Shown one piece after another: positions 1 to 8,869 of a stretch of 64,000 nucleotides of DNA (the stretch's first letter is position 1; each line of letters opens with the position of its first letter). This DNA is from Dyadobacter sp. CY261 (lineage in GTDB: Bacteria > Bacteroidota > Bacteroidia > Cytophagales > Spirosomataceae). The notes under the pieces were generated by a model, which saw only the letters and a list, made by a program, of their open reading frames with translations, was not told the DNA's origin and did no database searches. Where the stretch lies: the NCBI RefSeq assembly GCF_021440085.1, contig NZ_JAKCPW010000001.1, positions 744,001 through 808,000 of the forward strand. The letters are read 5' to 3'. Position numbers and translations under genes: made by a program.

Positions 1-621
1 CATGCGCGAAAGCGTAAGGGTGGCCTCCCGCGATTCCTCGACGTTGGTGTACGACAATGCGTATATATTATTGAGTGTATTAAAAAAGAAATGGGGATTG
101 ATCTGTGCTTTCAGCAGCGCCAGCTCGGAGGATATGTTCTGTTTTTCAACGGCGTCGCGCAGCTGCGCATCGGCCTGCCAGCGCTGGATCACCGCCATAC
201 TTGTGCTGACGCCGATCACCAGCAATGTGGTCATCAGCAGAATACCGTCGATCATGTGCCTGGGCCTGGGGCCACCATGATGGCGGGGCCGCGGCATCAC
301 CTGCTCCATATGCCGCCGTATCTCAAGGTGCTGGTCGGCCATTTTACCGATTACCAGCATGAGTACTACCAGCGCGACTACCCAAAGGATAAAAATGAAA
401 ATGCGGTTTTGAAGTAGGTATCTCGGAACAAGGTAATGGGAGTTGAAATAGAAGAGCGCCACCAGGAGCCCAAAATTGAGGAACTGTTTTGCCCAGAATA
501 CAGGCGGCAGGCTCACTCCCCACGACAATGGCTGGTAAAATACGAGCACAAAGCCGAGCAACGCCCACGCAAGTAAATGCATCGCGACCACTACGCCGCC
601 TTTTGTGTTTTCTCTGGTCAT
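1..621 (-). CDS. LytS-type sensor histidine kinase, N-terminal part
   Basis: The gene runs off the left edge of the window, so only the first 207 residues are seen. They contain about four hydrophobic membrane segments (roughly residues 12-30, 36-55, 68-88 and 120-140). A linker leads to the His_kinase signature QINPHFFFNTLNNIYAL near residue 180, whose histidine is the expected phospho-acceptor. This is the LytS/YehU family, normally paired with a LytTR response regulator that would lie outside the window. The ATG at 621 is the first in frame and places the first membrane segment near the N-terminus. Two more LytS-like genes lie within 4 kb, so this is a regulator-rich locus. Family assignment is firm; the signal sensed is unknown. 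Confidence 0.85.
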   Translation of the reverse strand, partial: MTRENTKGGVVVAMHLLAWALLGFVLVFYQPLSWGVSLPPVFWAKQFLNFGLLVALFYFNSHYLVPRYLLQNRIFIFILWVVALVVLMLVIGKMADQHLEIRRHMEQVMPRPRHHGGPRPRHMIDGILLMTTLLVIGVSTSMAVIQRWQADAQLRDAVEKQNISSELALLKAQINPHFFFNTLNNIYALSYTNVEESREATLTLSRM

Positions 622-924
622 CACGTAAAATTAACAGGCAAAAACGGGTATTTCATTATCAGGCGAGGGTGTTTCGACGTATCGTTGCTTTTGCCGGTTA
701 TACGGCTACTCTTTGCCGACAGGTGGGAATACGCCGGGGTTTACACCGGAAGCCCGGCCGGTTCATCGGGAAAAACCGGCCATCCAGCTATACTTTCGGG
801 CTCTCCGTCCATGCGGTTTTTATTCGCGGCGTACATTAATTCTCTTTGTATAGGGAATCCCGGACGGGAAGTCCCCGAATAGAATGGTAAACCTGCTGAA
901 CGATCCATTGAAAAGTGAAGAGAT
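622..924. other. Intergenic region between divergent lytS-like and sigma genes
   Basis: About 300 bases between two divergently transcribed genes, so it should hold both promoters. I see a GC-rich imperfect hairpin near 755-785 (GGCCGG pairing with CCGGCC around a loop) and no convincing reading frame. I could not identify a clean TTTG-N19-TAnnTTTG promoter. Confidence 0.4.
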
Positions 925-1524
925 ATGCTCAAATTCCTGAATAAAATCATTTTTGACCCGAACGATTTCCGGTCAGTGATCGCGGCTTGCATTGCCGGGA
1001 ACAGTCAGGCTCAACATATTTTATTTAAAAAATACTTCGGTTATGCCAAGAGTATTTGCCTGCGCTACACCTACTCGCCCGAGGAAGCCGAAGAAGTGCT
1101 TAATGAAGGTTTTTTCAAAGTATTCAATAATCTGGAAAAATATGACCCGGAGCAGCCGTTCAAAGCCTGGCTAAGGACAGTGATGGTCAATAATGCGATC
1201 AGCTATTTCAGGCGGAACAAAAAGCATTATGTTGCAAGAACGGCATTTGATGAAATCCCCGAACCCGGCATTGCCGACGCCGCCGTTTCCGAAATCACTG
1301 CCAATGAGATCATGCAGCTCATCCATGAATTGAAGCCGATTTACAAAACGGTTTTCCTGTTGTATGCGGTTGACGGGTATTGCCACAAGGAGATCGCGAC
1401 CATGCTCGACATCAATGAGGCGACAGTGCGGTCACAGTATGCACGTGCGAGAGCGCAGTTGCAGGAGTTCATCACCCGGCATTATCCCGACCTGGCTGAG
1501 CAATATTCAATGTTCTCGATGTAA
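925..1524 (+). CDS. ECF-type RNA polymerase sigma factor
   Basis: A 199-residue sigma-70 family factor of the extracytoplasmic-function type. Region 2 lies at about residues 28-95 (FKKYFGYAKSICLRYT, then EEVLNEGFFKVF and the aromatic-rich FKAWLRTVMVNNAISYFR). Region 4 lies at about 130-190 (LKPIYKTVFLLYAVDGY, then HKEIATMLDINEATVRSQYARAR), a helix-turn-helix for -35 recognition. Length is normal for the family. Bacteroidota ECF factors are often followed by a FecR anti-sigma and a SusC gene, but here no anti-sigma is adjacent; the nearest FecR-like fragment is at 26649. It ends 8 bases before the convergent regulator gene. Product class is certain; its regulon cannot be read from the sequence. 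Confidence 0.92.
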   Translation: MLKFLNKIIFDPNDFRSVIAACIAGNSQAQHILFKKYFGYAKSICLRYTYSPEEAEEVLNEGFFKVFNNLEKYDPEQPFKAWLRTVMVNNAISYFRRNKKHYVARTAFDEIPEPGIADAAVSEITANEIMQLIHELKPIYKTVFLLYAVDGYCHKEIATMLDINEATVRSQYARARAQLQEFITRHYPDLAEQYSMFSM

Positions 1525-1532
1525 TCCCTTTT

Positions 1533-2324
1533 TTACTTACCCATCCAGATCTTAAAATCGTTGGCCCTTTCGCGACTGACAATCGTTTCCTTGTCCAATT
1601 CCGGGTGCAGTACCAGTGCAAGCCGGTGATTGTAATAAGGCTGCATTTGCGCCACAGCCTGGTGCGTGACGATCAATGCACGATTTACGCGAAAAAACTT
1701 ATCGGGATCCAGAAACTCATCCAGCTCATCCATTTTGTAATCCACGACAAATTTTTGTCCCTGGTGGTTTTTGAAAAACGTCAGGCCGCCATCGATGAAG
1801 AAATAAGCGATTTCGGAAGTCTCAACCGAGAATAGCCTTGCCCCCTGCTTAACCAGAAAACGTTTGCGGTACTCGCGCGCGGGTGTCTGGATATGAAGGC
1901 TTTTTAAAATTGCTTCCAGATTAATCTGTGTTGCGGGTATGGTATTCCGCGCGGAGGTCAGATCGTAATACTTGCGGATCGCGCGTTGCAGATCTTCGTT
2001 TTGAACCGGTTTCAGCAAATAATCGATGCTATTGACCTTGAATGCCTGTAATGCATATTCGTCGTAGGAAGTGGTGAAAATGACGGTGCTTTTGATTTCG
2101 GTCCGGTTGAATATCTCGAAACTTTGCCCATCGGCCAGCTCGATATCCATAAAAATAATATCGGGCTCAGGGCCACCATTCGCGCGGTTTTCGGTGATCC
2201 ATTCCACGGTGGCAGCAATACTGGGCGTGATTCCATTCACTTCGAGCTCCGGGGCGGTTTCTTCCAGCAATTTGGTCAGCTTACGCACGGCCAGCTTTTC
2301 ATCTTCAACAATTAAAATATTCAT
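1533..2324 (-). CDS. LytTR-family response regulator
   Basis: 263 residues. The receiver domain spans residues 1-125, with the acidic pair at E7/D8, phospho-acceptor D60 (IIFMDIELADG), the threonine of IFTTSYDEYAL and the lysine of YLLKPVQNED. The C-terminal LytTR DNA-binding domain spans about 155-260 (KRFLVKQGARLFSVETSEIAYF, later FFRVNRALIVTHQAV). The start codon overlaps the stop of the upstream LytS gene as ATGA, so the two are translationally coupled and almost certainly form a two-component pair. A second LytS-like gene lies just upstream, giving a kinase-kinase-regulator operon. All catalytic residues of the receiver are present. Confidence 0.93.
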   Translation of the reverse strand: MNILIVEDEKLAVRKLTKLLEETAPELEVNGITPSIAATVEWITENRANGGPEPDIIFMDIELADGQSFEIFNRTEIKSTVIFTTSYDEYALQAFKVNSIDYLLKPVQNEDLQRAIRKYYDLTSARNTIPATQINLEAILKSLHIQTPAREYRKRFLVKQGARLFSVETSEIAYFFIDGGLTFFKNHQGQKFVVDYKMDELDEFLDPDKFFRVNRALIVTHQAVAQMQPYYNHRLALVLHPELDKETIVSRERANDFKIWMGK

Positions 2325-3400
2325 ACACTTACGGTTTTTAACGTGATGAGCGGGAGGATTACCCTGAAATGATGTTCGTCGTTATCGATCACAGGCAAGC
2401 GGTCGGAAAGCAGCTCGTATTTGGCCATGATATTGGGCAATCCCAGCCCCGTCGATTTCACCGGTGTGGATTTGACAATGCGGTTGTTGCTGATTTCCAG
2501 CAGGTCGTTCCCGACCGAACGGATCGTCACCCGCAAAGGATTGGATTCAAGGGTACTATTATGTTTCACAGCATTTTCCAAAAGCAGCTGCAAGGTTAGC
2601 GGAGGAATTGTTTTTTCTAGATCGGCATCGCTGACATCGATCAGCAAATCGAAGCCGGTGTCGTAGCGCGTCCGTAAAAGGTGGTTATACGAGCGGATAA
2701 AGCGAATTTCCGCCGAAAGTGACGTCAGTTCGTGTTGATTCGTTTGCAGCAAATAGCGGTAGACCCTGGCCATCTCATCTACAAACTGCTCGGCCCGTTT
2801 CGGCTCGTCGGCAATCAGCGCCGACAGGGTGTTGAGGCTATTGAATAGAAAATGTGGATTGACCTGGCTTTTCAGGCTCTGCAACTGTCCCTGCATGCCG
2901 GCGCGTTTGATTGCCTCCTTGTTCATTTGCAGGGACTTCCATTTGTTCAACGAATAATTGATTTCATAGAGCCCCGTCAACAGGATCACCGCCACGAGTT
3001 CAAAGAGGTACACATTGATCATCGTCTGACCGTCGAGCATGGCATCGAACGGTTTGAATTTCATAATGAAGATCATGTAGGAAGTGATATAAACGAAGGT
3101 CAGCAGCCCGAATGCAAGGGCCGTGAGCGCACTTCTTTTGATCGTGGAGTCGAGGGACGGATATTTCAGGGCAATGTACCGGGCCGCCCAGTCGTGCGGA
3201 ACGAATGCGAGGATCGTCATCAGGAAGATCATCAGCGTGCCACCCGCGAAATTGTAAAGGTTGTCCAGATAGGGTTCGCCAATGAGCAAATAGCTGATGG
3301 TAGGAACAAACCAGGGTACAAGCAAGGTGAACATCCATCTGCCGAAAAGGCTCAGCCATATCTGCCGGCCGATTCTGTTGTATGTCAGGTGAGCGTTCAT
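2321..3400 (-). CDS. LytS-type sensor histidine kinase, intact
   Basis: 359 residues with four predicted membrane helices in the first 150, then the His_kinase domain (SQVNPHFLFNSLNTLSALI, histidine near residue 181) and a HATPase_c domain. The ATP-binding boxes are intact: LQLLLENAVKHN carries the N-box and STGLGLPNIMAKY the glycine box. It is coupled by ATGA overlaps to the LytTR regulator downstream and to the degenerate paralogue upstream. It is therefore the likely phosphate donor for the regulator at 1533-2324. Signal unknown. Confidence 0.92.
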   Translation of the reverse strand: MNAHLTYNRIGRQIWLSLFGRWMFTLLVPWFVPTISYLLIGEPYLDNLYNFAGGTLMIFLMTILAFVPHDWAARYIALKYPSLDSTIKRSALTALAFGLLTFVYITSYMIFIMKFKPFDAMLDGQTMINVYLFELVAVILLTGLYEINYSLNKWKSLQMNKEAIKRAGMQGQLQSLKSQVNPHFLFNSLNTLSALIADEPKRAEQFVDEMARVYRYLLQTNQHELTSLSAEIRFIRSYNHLLRTRYDTGFDLLIDVSDADLEKTIPPLTLQLLLENAVKHNSTLESNPLRVTIRSVGNDLLEISNNRIVKSTPVKSTGLGLPNIMAKYELLSDRLPVIDNDEHHFRVILPLITLKTVSV

Positions 3401-4560
3401 GTAAATATTAATGGCAGGATTATCGAGAAATGTCGTTCGTCTTCCTTCAACTGGACAGCGCCCGCGCGGTTGAAAAGTAGTTTATATTTGGTGGCCAGCG
3501 CGTTGATGCCGGGTGTTTCGAGCGGCATATTGAGCACTTTGGGCTGGCGATTGTGCCTGAATTCCAGTTGGCCGGTATCGGTGGTCGAGATGCTGATATG
3601 AAGCGGCCGGGTGGGAGAAACCATGTTGTAATGGATGGCATGGTCGGTCAGGATCTGGAATGTAAGCGGTACCATGTGGCCGGCCAAAAACACTTCCTTC
3701 ACATCTAGTGTAATGCCGATCCCACTTTCAAAACGGGTTTCGAGCAGATAAATGTAGGATTTTAAAAAACGCAGCTCCGAATCGAGCGTCACCAAAATGT
3801 CTTCTTTGTCGGGCCCGTTGATGCTCAGTTGGTAACGATATACTTTCGACATTTCGTCCACGAATTTCTCGGCCGTGGCAGGCGCGTCGGCGATCAGTAC
3901 CGAGAGGGAGTTAAGACAATTGAACAAAAAATGCGGATTGACCTGCTGTTTGACGGCATCCAGCTCGGTTTGCAGCTGCTTTTCCTGCATCTGTTCCACC
4001 TCGGCCTGGTTGCTACGCCATTGTCGAAAAGCGTAGGTAAGTTCAGTCAACCCAGCACAGATGAGCGATCCGCTTAAAATAAAGAAGCTTACACGCAGCG
4101 CCCAAGAAAGATCAAATCCAGTCCCGGTAAGGCCAGCCTGATAATAAAGCGGCAGCGCTACCCAGAACAATGCTACATTGACAATTCCATAAACGCCAAA
4201 CCACAGCGCGACCCGGTAGATAGACTGTTCGGTATCCGGTAAAAATCCCGTAATCCGCAGCGACAGGGCCACATTGACACGGTAGGCAGTCCAGATGGCG
4301 GCCAAGTTGATCGCGCTCCCCGTCAGGAACCTGGGACTGTCGGCAAAATAACGTCCCTGCCAAAGCCCGAGGCCCGCCAACAGGGTCGCCACCGAGAGAA
4401 TCAACGCCGATGTGGTAACGCTCAATTGTTTACGGCCGATTTTTGTGATATAACCTTCAAGGGCCATGATGGGTATTTTCATTTCGCGTAAAAATAGAAC
4501 GGGTTCGATCCAATCGGAAACCGGGCTGTGGTCAAACGTCGTATTTGTAGGCCAAATCAT
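3397..4560 (-). CDS. LytS-like protein with a degenerate ATPase domain (probable pseudokinase)
   Basis: 387 residues from the ATG at 4560; an internal ATG at 4482 (start MKIPIM) sits closer to the first membrane helix and is an alternative start. Membrane helices precede a canonical phospho-acceptor motif, KQQVNPHFLFNCLNSLSVLI. The ATP-binding part is damaged. Where the neighbouring kinase has LLLENAVKHN this protein has QILTDHAIHYN, so the N-box Asn and Glu are lost, and the glycine box STGLGLPNI is replaced by TPGINALATKY. It probably cannot bind ATP normally but may heterodimerise with, or be phosphorylated by, the kinase encoded at 2321-3400, with which it overlaps by four bases. Membership of the family is clear; the pseudokinase reading is inference. 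Confidence 0.85.
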   Translation of the reverse strand: MIWPTNTTFDHSPVSDWIEPVLFLREMKIPIMALEGYITKIGRKQLSVTTSALILSVATLLAGLGLWQGRYFADSPRFLTGSAINLAAIWTAYRVNVALSLRITGFLPDTEQSIYRVALWFGVYGIVNVALFWVALPLYYQAGLTGTGFDLSWALRVSFFILSGSLICAGLTELTYAFRQWRSNQAEVEQMQEKQLQTELDAVKQQVNPHFLFNCLNSLSVLIADAPATAEKFVDEMSKVYRYQLSINGPDKEDILVTLDSELRFLKSYIYLLETRFESGIGITLDVKEVFLAGHMVPLTFQILTDHAIHYNMVSPTRPLHISISTTDTGQLEFRHNRQPKVLNMPLETPGINALATKYKLLFNRAGAVQLKEDERHFSIILPLIFT

Positions 4561-4780
4561 CGCAAAATGTGGCGAAGCCTTTATTAAGCCCGCAAAATGA
4601 CCATTATCGATGTTCGAACGGTTGTTTCAGTTTACCCCCCGTTTTAGCGTATTCATGAGGTGAAAGTTACAATTCACCCGGTTTACTGTTTCCCAGGTCT
4701 TATGGATATGCCAAATTTGTATCACCGGTTCGGAATTAAGAGCCGCTCAGTTAGCCATGTAAATCAATTTAATAACAGCC

Positions 4781-5215
4781 ATGAAAGTAAACAATGCAAT
4801 GCCTGATCAATCCATGAAAAATCAATCCGTCCTTTCACCCATGAAAAACCTGTCCATCATGTCGTCGGGAGTTGCCGGCGAAACCAAGAACGTTCCTGCT
4901 ATTACCGTTTACAAGTTCGGTAAAGCAATTTCCGTTAAATCCAGCGACATCACTTGCCTGGAAGGTGTCGGAAATTACACATTCGTGTACACCCGTCATG
5001 AAAAGCATCTGGTTTCTAAATGCCTGAAAGAAGTACAGGATGAACTAAGCAGCGACTTTTTGCGCATCCATAAATCATACAGCATCAATGCGCGCCACAT
5101 TACTTCCCGCTGGCCTGATTACATTCATCTGAGCTGCGGCAAAGTGATCCCCATCGCACGGAGACGTGTTCGTGAAACCCACGAGATCCTGGGCAGAATG
5201 GCGCTTTCGGCGTAG
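4781..5215 (+). CDS. Stand-alone LytTR DNA-binding protein
   Basis: 144 residues with no receiver domain. The N-terminal 40 residues are Met/Ser/Asn-rich and probably disordered. The rest is a LytTR domain: ITCLEGVGNYTFVY, then FLRIHKSYSINARHI and IPIARRRVRE. Such single-domain LytTR proteins bind DNA directly without phosphorylation and are common in Cytophagales. It is transcribed away from the LytS/LytTR operon and converges on fabH across a shared terminator. Confidence 0.88.
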   Translation: MKVNNAMPDQSMKNQSVLSPMKNLSIMSSGVAGETKNVPAITVYKFGKAISVKSSDITCLEGVGNYTFVYTRHEKHLVSKCLKEVQDELSSDFLRIHKSYSINARHITSRWPDYIHLSCGKVIPIARRRVRETHEILGRMALSA

Positions 5216-5229
5216 TTAATGCATAAAAA

Positions 5230-5285
5230 CAATCGGTCGGAATAGGTTACGCGTTTGTAATCCTCTTCCGACCGATTGCTTTTAT
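5230..5285. terminator. Bidirectional terminator between lytTR gene and fabH
   Basis: A perfect 13-base-pair stem (CAATCGGTCGGAA at 5230-5242 with TTCCGACCGATTG at 5266-5278) around a 23-base loop. It is preceded by an A-run on the left and followed by CTTTTAT on the right, so it can stop transcription from both convergent genes. Confidence 0.8.
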
Positions 5286-5292
5286 ACAGTCC

Positions 5293-6282
5293 TTAATAAG
5301 CCCACTTTACGTAAGCCGAAGCCCAGGTGAAACCGGCCCCGAATGCGGAGAATATCAGACTATCGCCCTTTTTGAGCTGTTTTTCATAATCCCAAAGGCA
5401 CAGCGGAATAGTAGCCGCCGTGGTGTTGCCATAATGCGCAATGTTCATCATCACCTTGTCCATGCCTATGCCCATGCGGTTGGCGGTTGCCTCAATGATG
5501 CGGCGGTTGGCCTGGTGCGGCACCAGCCAGGCTATATCGTCGTGGCTGAGTCCGTTTCGTTCCATCATTTCGGCCGATACATCCGCCATATTCCGCACCG
5601 CCGACTTGAATACTTGTTGGCCTTCCTGATGCAGGAAATGCATGCGGGCATCTACCGTTTCGTAGCTGGCCGGGAAACGGCTGCCCCCGCCACGCTGAAC
5701 CAGGTGGTTATATCCTTCGCCATCCGAACGGATGAGCGTATCGATCACCCCGTTGCCTTCGGTATTAGGTTCGAGCAAAACAGCGCCCGCGCCGTCACCG
5801 AAAAGAATGCAGGTACGGCGGTCGGTATAATCCATTACGGCCGACATCTTGTCGGTACCCACGATCACCACCTTTTTGTACTTACCCGTTTCGATAAACT
5901 GTGAGCCGAGTTCGAGCGCATAGATAAAGCCGGAGCAGGCGGCATTCACATCGAAGCTGCCAATATTGCGTATTCCCAGTTGAGCGCAAATCAGGTTGGC
6001 TGTGCTGGGGAAAACGAAATCAGGGGTAATGGTGGCGCAAATGAGAAGGTCGATTTCAGCGGGATCGGTGTTGGTTTTTTCCAGGAGGTTTTTAACGGCT
6101 TTTGCGCCCATATGCGAACTACCGAGTCCGGGTTCTTTCAGGATGCGGCGTTCTTTGATGCCGGTCCTGCTCACGATCCATTCGTCGCTGGTATCAACGA
6201 GTGTCTCCAATTCGGCGTTTGTAAGAATGTAGTCGGGTACATATCCTTCGATGCCTGAAATGGAGGCTTTTACTTGTTTCAT
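5293..6282 (-). CDS. fabH: 3-oxoacyl-ACP synthase III (FabH-type)
   Basis: 329 residues, the usual FabH length. This beta-ketoacyl-ACP synthase III condenses a short acyl-CoA with malonyl-ACP to start fatty-acid synthesis in the cytoplasm. The catalytic triad is complete: C116 in NAACSGF, H256 in LVPHQANRR and N286 in HYGNTTAA. The CoA-site segment DEWIVSRTGIKERR is at residues 33-46, and the glycine-rich segment GDGAGAVLLEP is near 162-172. It is a single gene, not in a fab operon here, suggesting a second FabH copy or a specialised starter enzyme. Name is by motif; acyl preference is not visible. Confidence 0.93.
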   Translation of the reverse strand: MKQVKASISGIEGYVPDYILTNAELETLVDTSDEWIVSRTGIKERRILKEPGLGSSHMGAKAVKNLLEKTNTDPAEIDLLICATITPDFVFPSTANLICAQLGIRNIGSFDVNAACSGFIYALELGSQFIETGKYKKVVIVGTDKMSAVMDYTDRRTCILFGDGAGAVLLEPNTEGNGVIDTLIRSDGEGYNHLVQRGGGSRFPASYETVDARMHFLHQEGQQVFKSAVRNMADVSAEMMERNGLSHDDIAWLVPHQANRRIIEATANRMGIGMDKVMMNIAHYGNTTAATIPLCLWDYEKQLKKGDSLIFSAFGAGFTWASAYVKWAY

Positions 6283-6414
6283 ATTTTAATTTTGTACTGG
6301 TAAATTTCGCTATCAGGGCAATGTTTTGCCATCAACAACAAATATGCATCACAAAAGTGCTCATTTCGCCACCTTTCAATGGATTTTTTGGGAAGTTAAT
6401 TTTAAAAAGAAAAT

Positions 6415-7173
6415 CTAGGGGACTATCTTGATTTCGACGCGCCGGTTAAGCCGCCGGTTTGCCTCGCAGTCGTTCGGAGCAATGGGGAGGTCGCTGCCGA
6501 AACCTTTTCCACGAATGCGGTCGGTGGTAATATTTCGCGACAGCAGGTATTTTTTGACCACATCCACTCGGTCAAAAGAGAGTAGCACGTTTTTGAATGG
6601 ATCACCGACGTCGTCGGTATGACCGGTTAGTTCAATCCGCGACGTACTATTCCTTACAAGGTAATCTGCCAATATTTCGAGCTCATAACCGCTTTCCGGA
6701 AGAATTTCGGCTTCGCTTTGCGGGAAATGAAGCACGGCGGTGATCTCGTCCGCGAGCAAAGGCCTGCCCGGATCGATCAAAGGTCTGAAATCACTGGCTT
6801 TTGCGTTTTCTACCGGTGTTAGATAAATGACACGTGTGGTGTTCAGTTTGCTCGCCGCTACGATTTCCGAAAGCATATGATAGCCATTTGCATATATCGA
6901 GATGACCGAAGTGTCTTTTGCGGCGATTTTAAATTGGTAAACCCCATTCTCTACCCGCGGCGTCACGGGATTTTCCGGTCGTTTTCCGACGACCATAACG
7001 GTTGCATGAACAGGTTTCAGCGTGAATTTATCGAGGACGCGGATCGCAATGCGCGTTGTTCGAATGATCGGTCTCGATGATTTTGAACTTGCCGTCGCAT
7101 CAACCGCGTGCTGACCTGTTGCGGGGATATATACCGCGAAGAAAAGAAGGGTTATAGCTGTAAAAGTTTTCAT
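6415..7173 (-). CDS. OmpA-family protein
   Basis: 252 residues. A signal peptide covers the first ~20 residues (MKTFTAITLLFFAVYIPATG). The middle ~110 residues look like a beta-sandwich with no clear family match. The OmpA C-terminal peptidoglycan-binding domain spans roughly 150-250, with LTGHTDDVGDP, RVDVVKKYLLSR, RIRGKGFGSDLPIAPN and NRRLNRRVEIKI. It should sit in the periplasm or on the outer membrane and hold peptidoglycan. It lies 104 bases downstream of the TonB-like gene on the same strand and may be co-transcribed with it. Confidence 0.88.
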   Translation of the reverse strand: MKTFTAITLLFFAVYIPATGQHAVDATASSKSSRPIIRTTRIAIRVLDKFTLKPVHATVMVVGKRPENPVTPRVENGVYQFKIAAKDTSVISIYANGYHMLSEIVAASKLNTTRVIYLTPVENAKASDFRPLIDPGRPLLADEITAVLHFPQSEAEILPESGYELEILADYLVRNSTSRIELTGHTDDVGDPFKNVLLSFDRVDVVKKYLLSRNITTDRIRGKGFGSDLPIAPNDCEANRRLNRRVEIKIVP

Positions 7174-7277
7174 TCAAGCTTCGGTTAGGTTTGAACAATG
7201 GCATTCTACAAGCGGAATGGGGTGTTATAAGTAGCTGTAACCTTATAATGAAAAGATATACTATATGAGTGAATTCG

Positions 7278-8282
7278 TCAAGGCAAAGGTTTGAGTTTCA
7301 ATTGGAGCGGTACATACACCGGCCGTTTTACAAATCCATAACCGTAAAATTGAAAATGGGTCTGTGGGGGTTGGAGCGCCGATAAATCCACCGATGGGCG
7401 TTGGAAGAGCTTTTTAAAAGTATCTTTCAGCAAAAAGGGCGCTTTCAAAGGTTCCAGCCGCATTCTCTTGCTGAACAGCTTGGGGACGTCTTCCCTGACA
7501 CCCAGCGGCAGTTTTTCGATTTCGGGGTCAAAAAGGATGCTGATCGTATACCACACTGCGATCGGTTTGCCGTCTTTTTGCGCTGGTGTCCATTTGGGCA
7601 TGATCCTGACAAGGCGGAGCGCCTCCTCTTCCAGCTCGGCACCAGGGCTTTTGATGATCCTGCCACTGCTGACATTGCCGTCCTCATCAAGTAAAAACGA
7701 GACCTGCACTGAGCCTTGTACGCCCGCTTCCAGTGCTTCATCGGGGTATTCCAGATTATTGGCCAGGAATTTGTTCATCGCTTTATACCCGCCCATAAAG
7801 TAGGGCCAGCGGTCCGGGCGCATCAGGGAGCTGCTTTCGCCTCCCTGACTCAATTCAGTATCCTTCTTTGAAGGCCTATTCTGATTTTTTGAGCGTGCCG
7901 CAGATAGCTGTGGCCTGGGTTTCAATATAATAACATATTCATTGGCCGACTTCACAATCGGCATTTGACGTGGTTCGAAATCGGGGTGTTTGATCACCAG
8001 CGTTCCGCTCAACGGAGCATCCGCTATTTCAAAGCTACCCGATAGATTGCTCACGGTGCCGCGCTCAGATCCTGCTATCAACACGGCTGCATTGCTCACC
8101 GGTCGCGAGGACTCATCGGTTATCCTGCCGATAATGCGGGTCGTTTGCAGGAAGGCTGGCCTGACATCGGAGGAGTCGGTACAGACGCGTATTGCCGCGG
8201 CCGTCTCATGAGCTATCACGACGGTTAATATTGCGAGGATAATGTATTGTCTGATAGGCGGTTCAGGTATTCTTGGCAGCAT
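7278..8282 (-). CDS. TonB C-terminal-domain protein with carboxypeptidase-like regulatory domain
   Basis: 334 residues. One hydrophobic N-terminal segment (residues ~12-30) acts as signal anchor. A CarboxypepD_reg-like beta-sandwich follows at about 48-122 (IIGRITDESSRPVSNAAVLI, then SGSFEIADAPLSGTLVI). A TonB C-terminal domain lies at about 165-250 (LEYPDEALEAGVQGSVQV, then MPKWTPAQKDGKPIAVWYTI). The last 80 residues are Pro/Lys/Phe-rich with no recognised fold. Fusion of these two domains is common in Bacteroidota, where such proteins supplement the ExbBD-TonB energy system. The typical Pro-rich spacer of a classical TonB is absent, so energy transduction is inferred only. Confidence 0.85.
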   Translation of the reverse strand: MLPRIPEPPIRQYIILAILTVVIAHETAAAIRVCTDSSDVRPAFLQTTRIIGRITDESSRPVSNAAVLIAGSERGTVSNLSGSFEIADAPLSGTLVIKHPDFEPRQMPIVKSANEYVIILKPRPQLSAARSKNQNRPSKKDTELSQGGESSSLMRPDRWPYFMGGYKAMNKFLANNLEYPDEALEAGVQGSVQVSFLLDEDGNVSSGRIIKSPGAELEEEALRLVRIMPKWTPAQKDGKPIAVWYTISILFDPEIEKLPLGVREDVPKLFSKRMRLEPLKAPFLLKDTFKKLFQRPSVDLSALQPPQTHFQFYGYGFVKRPVYVPLQLKLKPLP

Positions 8283-8500
8283 GATTTCTTAGTTGTTTGT
8301 TTTCGGCGATCCATCCATTCAACCACACCTTTCTGCATTAACGCTACTTGTTCAAAATTTAGGATACGCGGCTGGCCGCTAAATATCAAAATTTTTCGCT
8401 CCAATTTCCTAGCTGCTCATTTGTACTTGCCGGTTGGACATCGGAGCCCACCGATTAAGCGGTAATCACAGGGCCTTTTTTCAACAAAATTTAACACAAT

Positions 8501-8751
8501 ATGCGAATGGAAAATCAACAAACCGGCATCATTTTTTACAGTTCTCCCGCGGAATGTCAAAGTAGAGGTAATTTTCAATGAGGAGGACGTTCTGGCTGAG
8601 CCAGAAGCGCTTGGTGGAGCTGTTTGGCGTCGAAGTACCGGCAATCAGTAAACAGATGAAAAACATTTTCGCAAGCGGCGAACTGGAACTACTCGAACGT
8701 GTCTGCGAGATCAGGTCGAGTGAGCGACGGTTCAATCATTCTCATAATTGA
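8501..8751 (+). pseudogene. Decayed RhuM-type virulence-associated gene fragment
   Basis: Three short reading frames in succession together match the start of a RhuM-family protein. Frame one, from the ATG at 8501, gives MRMENQQTGIIFYSS and stops at 8579. A second frame gives VKVEVIFNEEDV around 8556-8591. A third, from about 8578 to the stop at 8749, gives FWLSQKRLVELFGVEVPAIS, KQMKNIFASGELE and a short tail. Intact family members, about 330 residues long, read as one protein through an N-terminal segment of this pattern. Two frameshifts and loss of about three quarters of the gene indicate a dead remnant. The match is from memory of the family pattern, so confidence is moderate. Confidence 0.6.
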
Positions 8752-8869
8752 ATCTGTTACGGACGAAAGTCGAAAATCTGTATCTGTTTATGACAATATT
8801 CAGGAGCCAACTTTGCAACAGACAAGCGGAACGGGGCGAAATGCTCTGACGTTCTGTTTCAAATGAAGA

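Noticed and set aside
741..992. Minus-strand 83-codon frame between the first kinase and the sigma gene
   Set aside because: It overlaps the start of the sigma factor gene and shows no domain or promoter.
2852..3601. 249-codon open frame on the plus strand
   Set aside because: Antisense to the two LytS genes, spanning their junction, with no domain.
8529..8735. Minus-strand 68-codon frame
   Set aside because: It is Ser-rich low complexity and antisense to the RhuM-like remnant, which gives a better explanation of the sequence.
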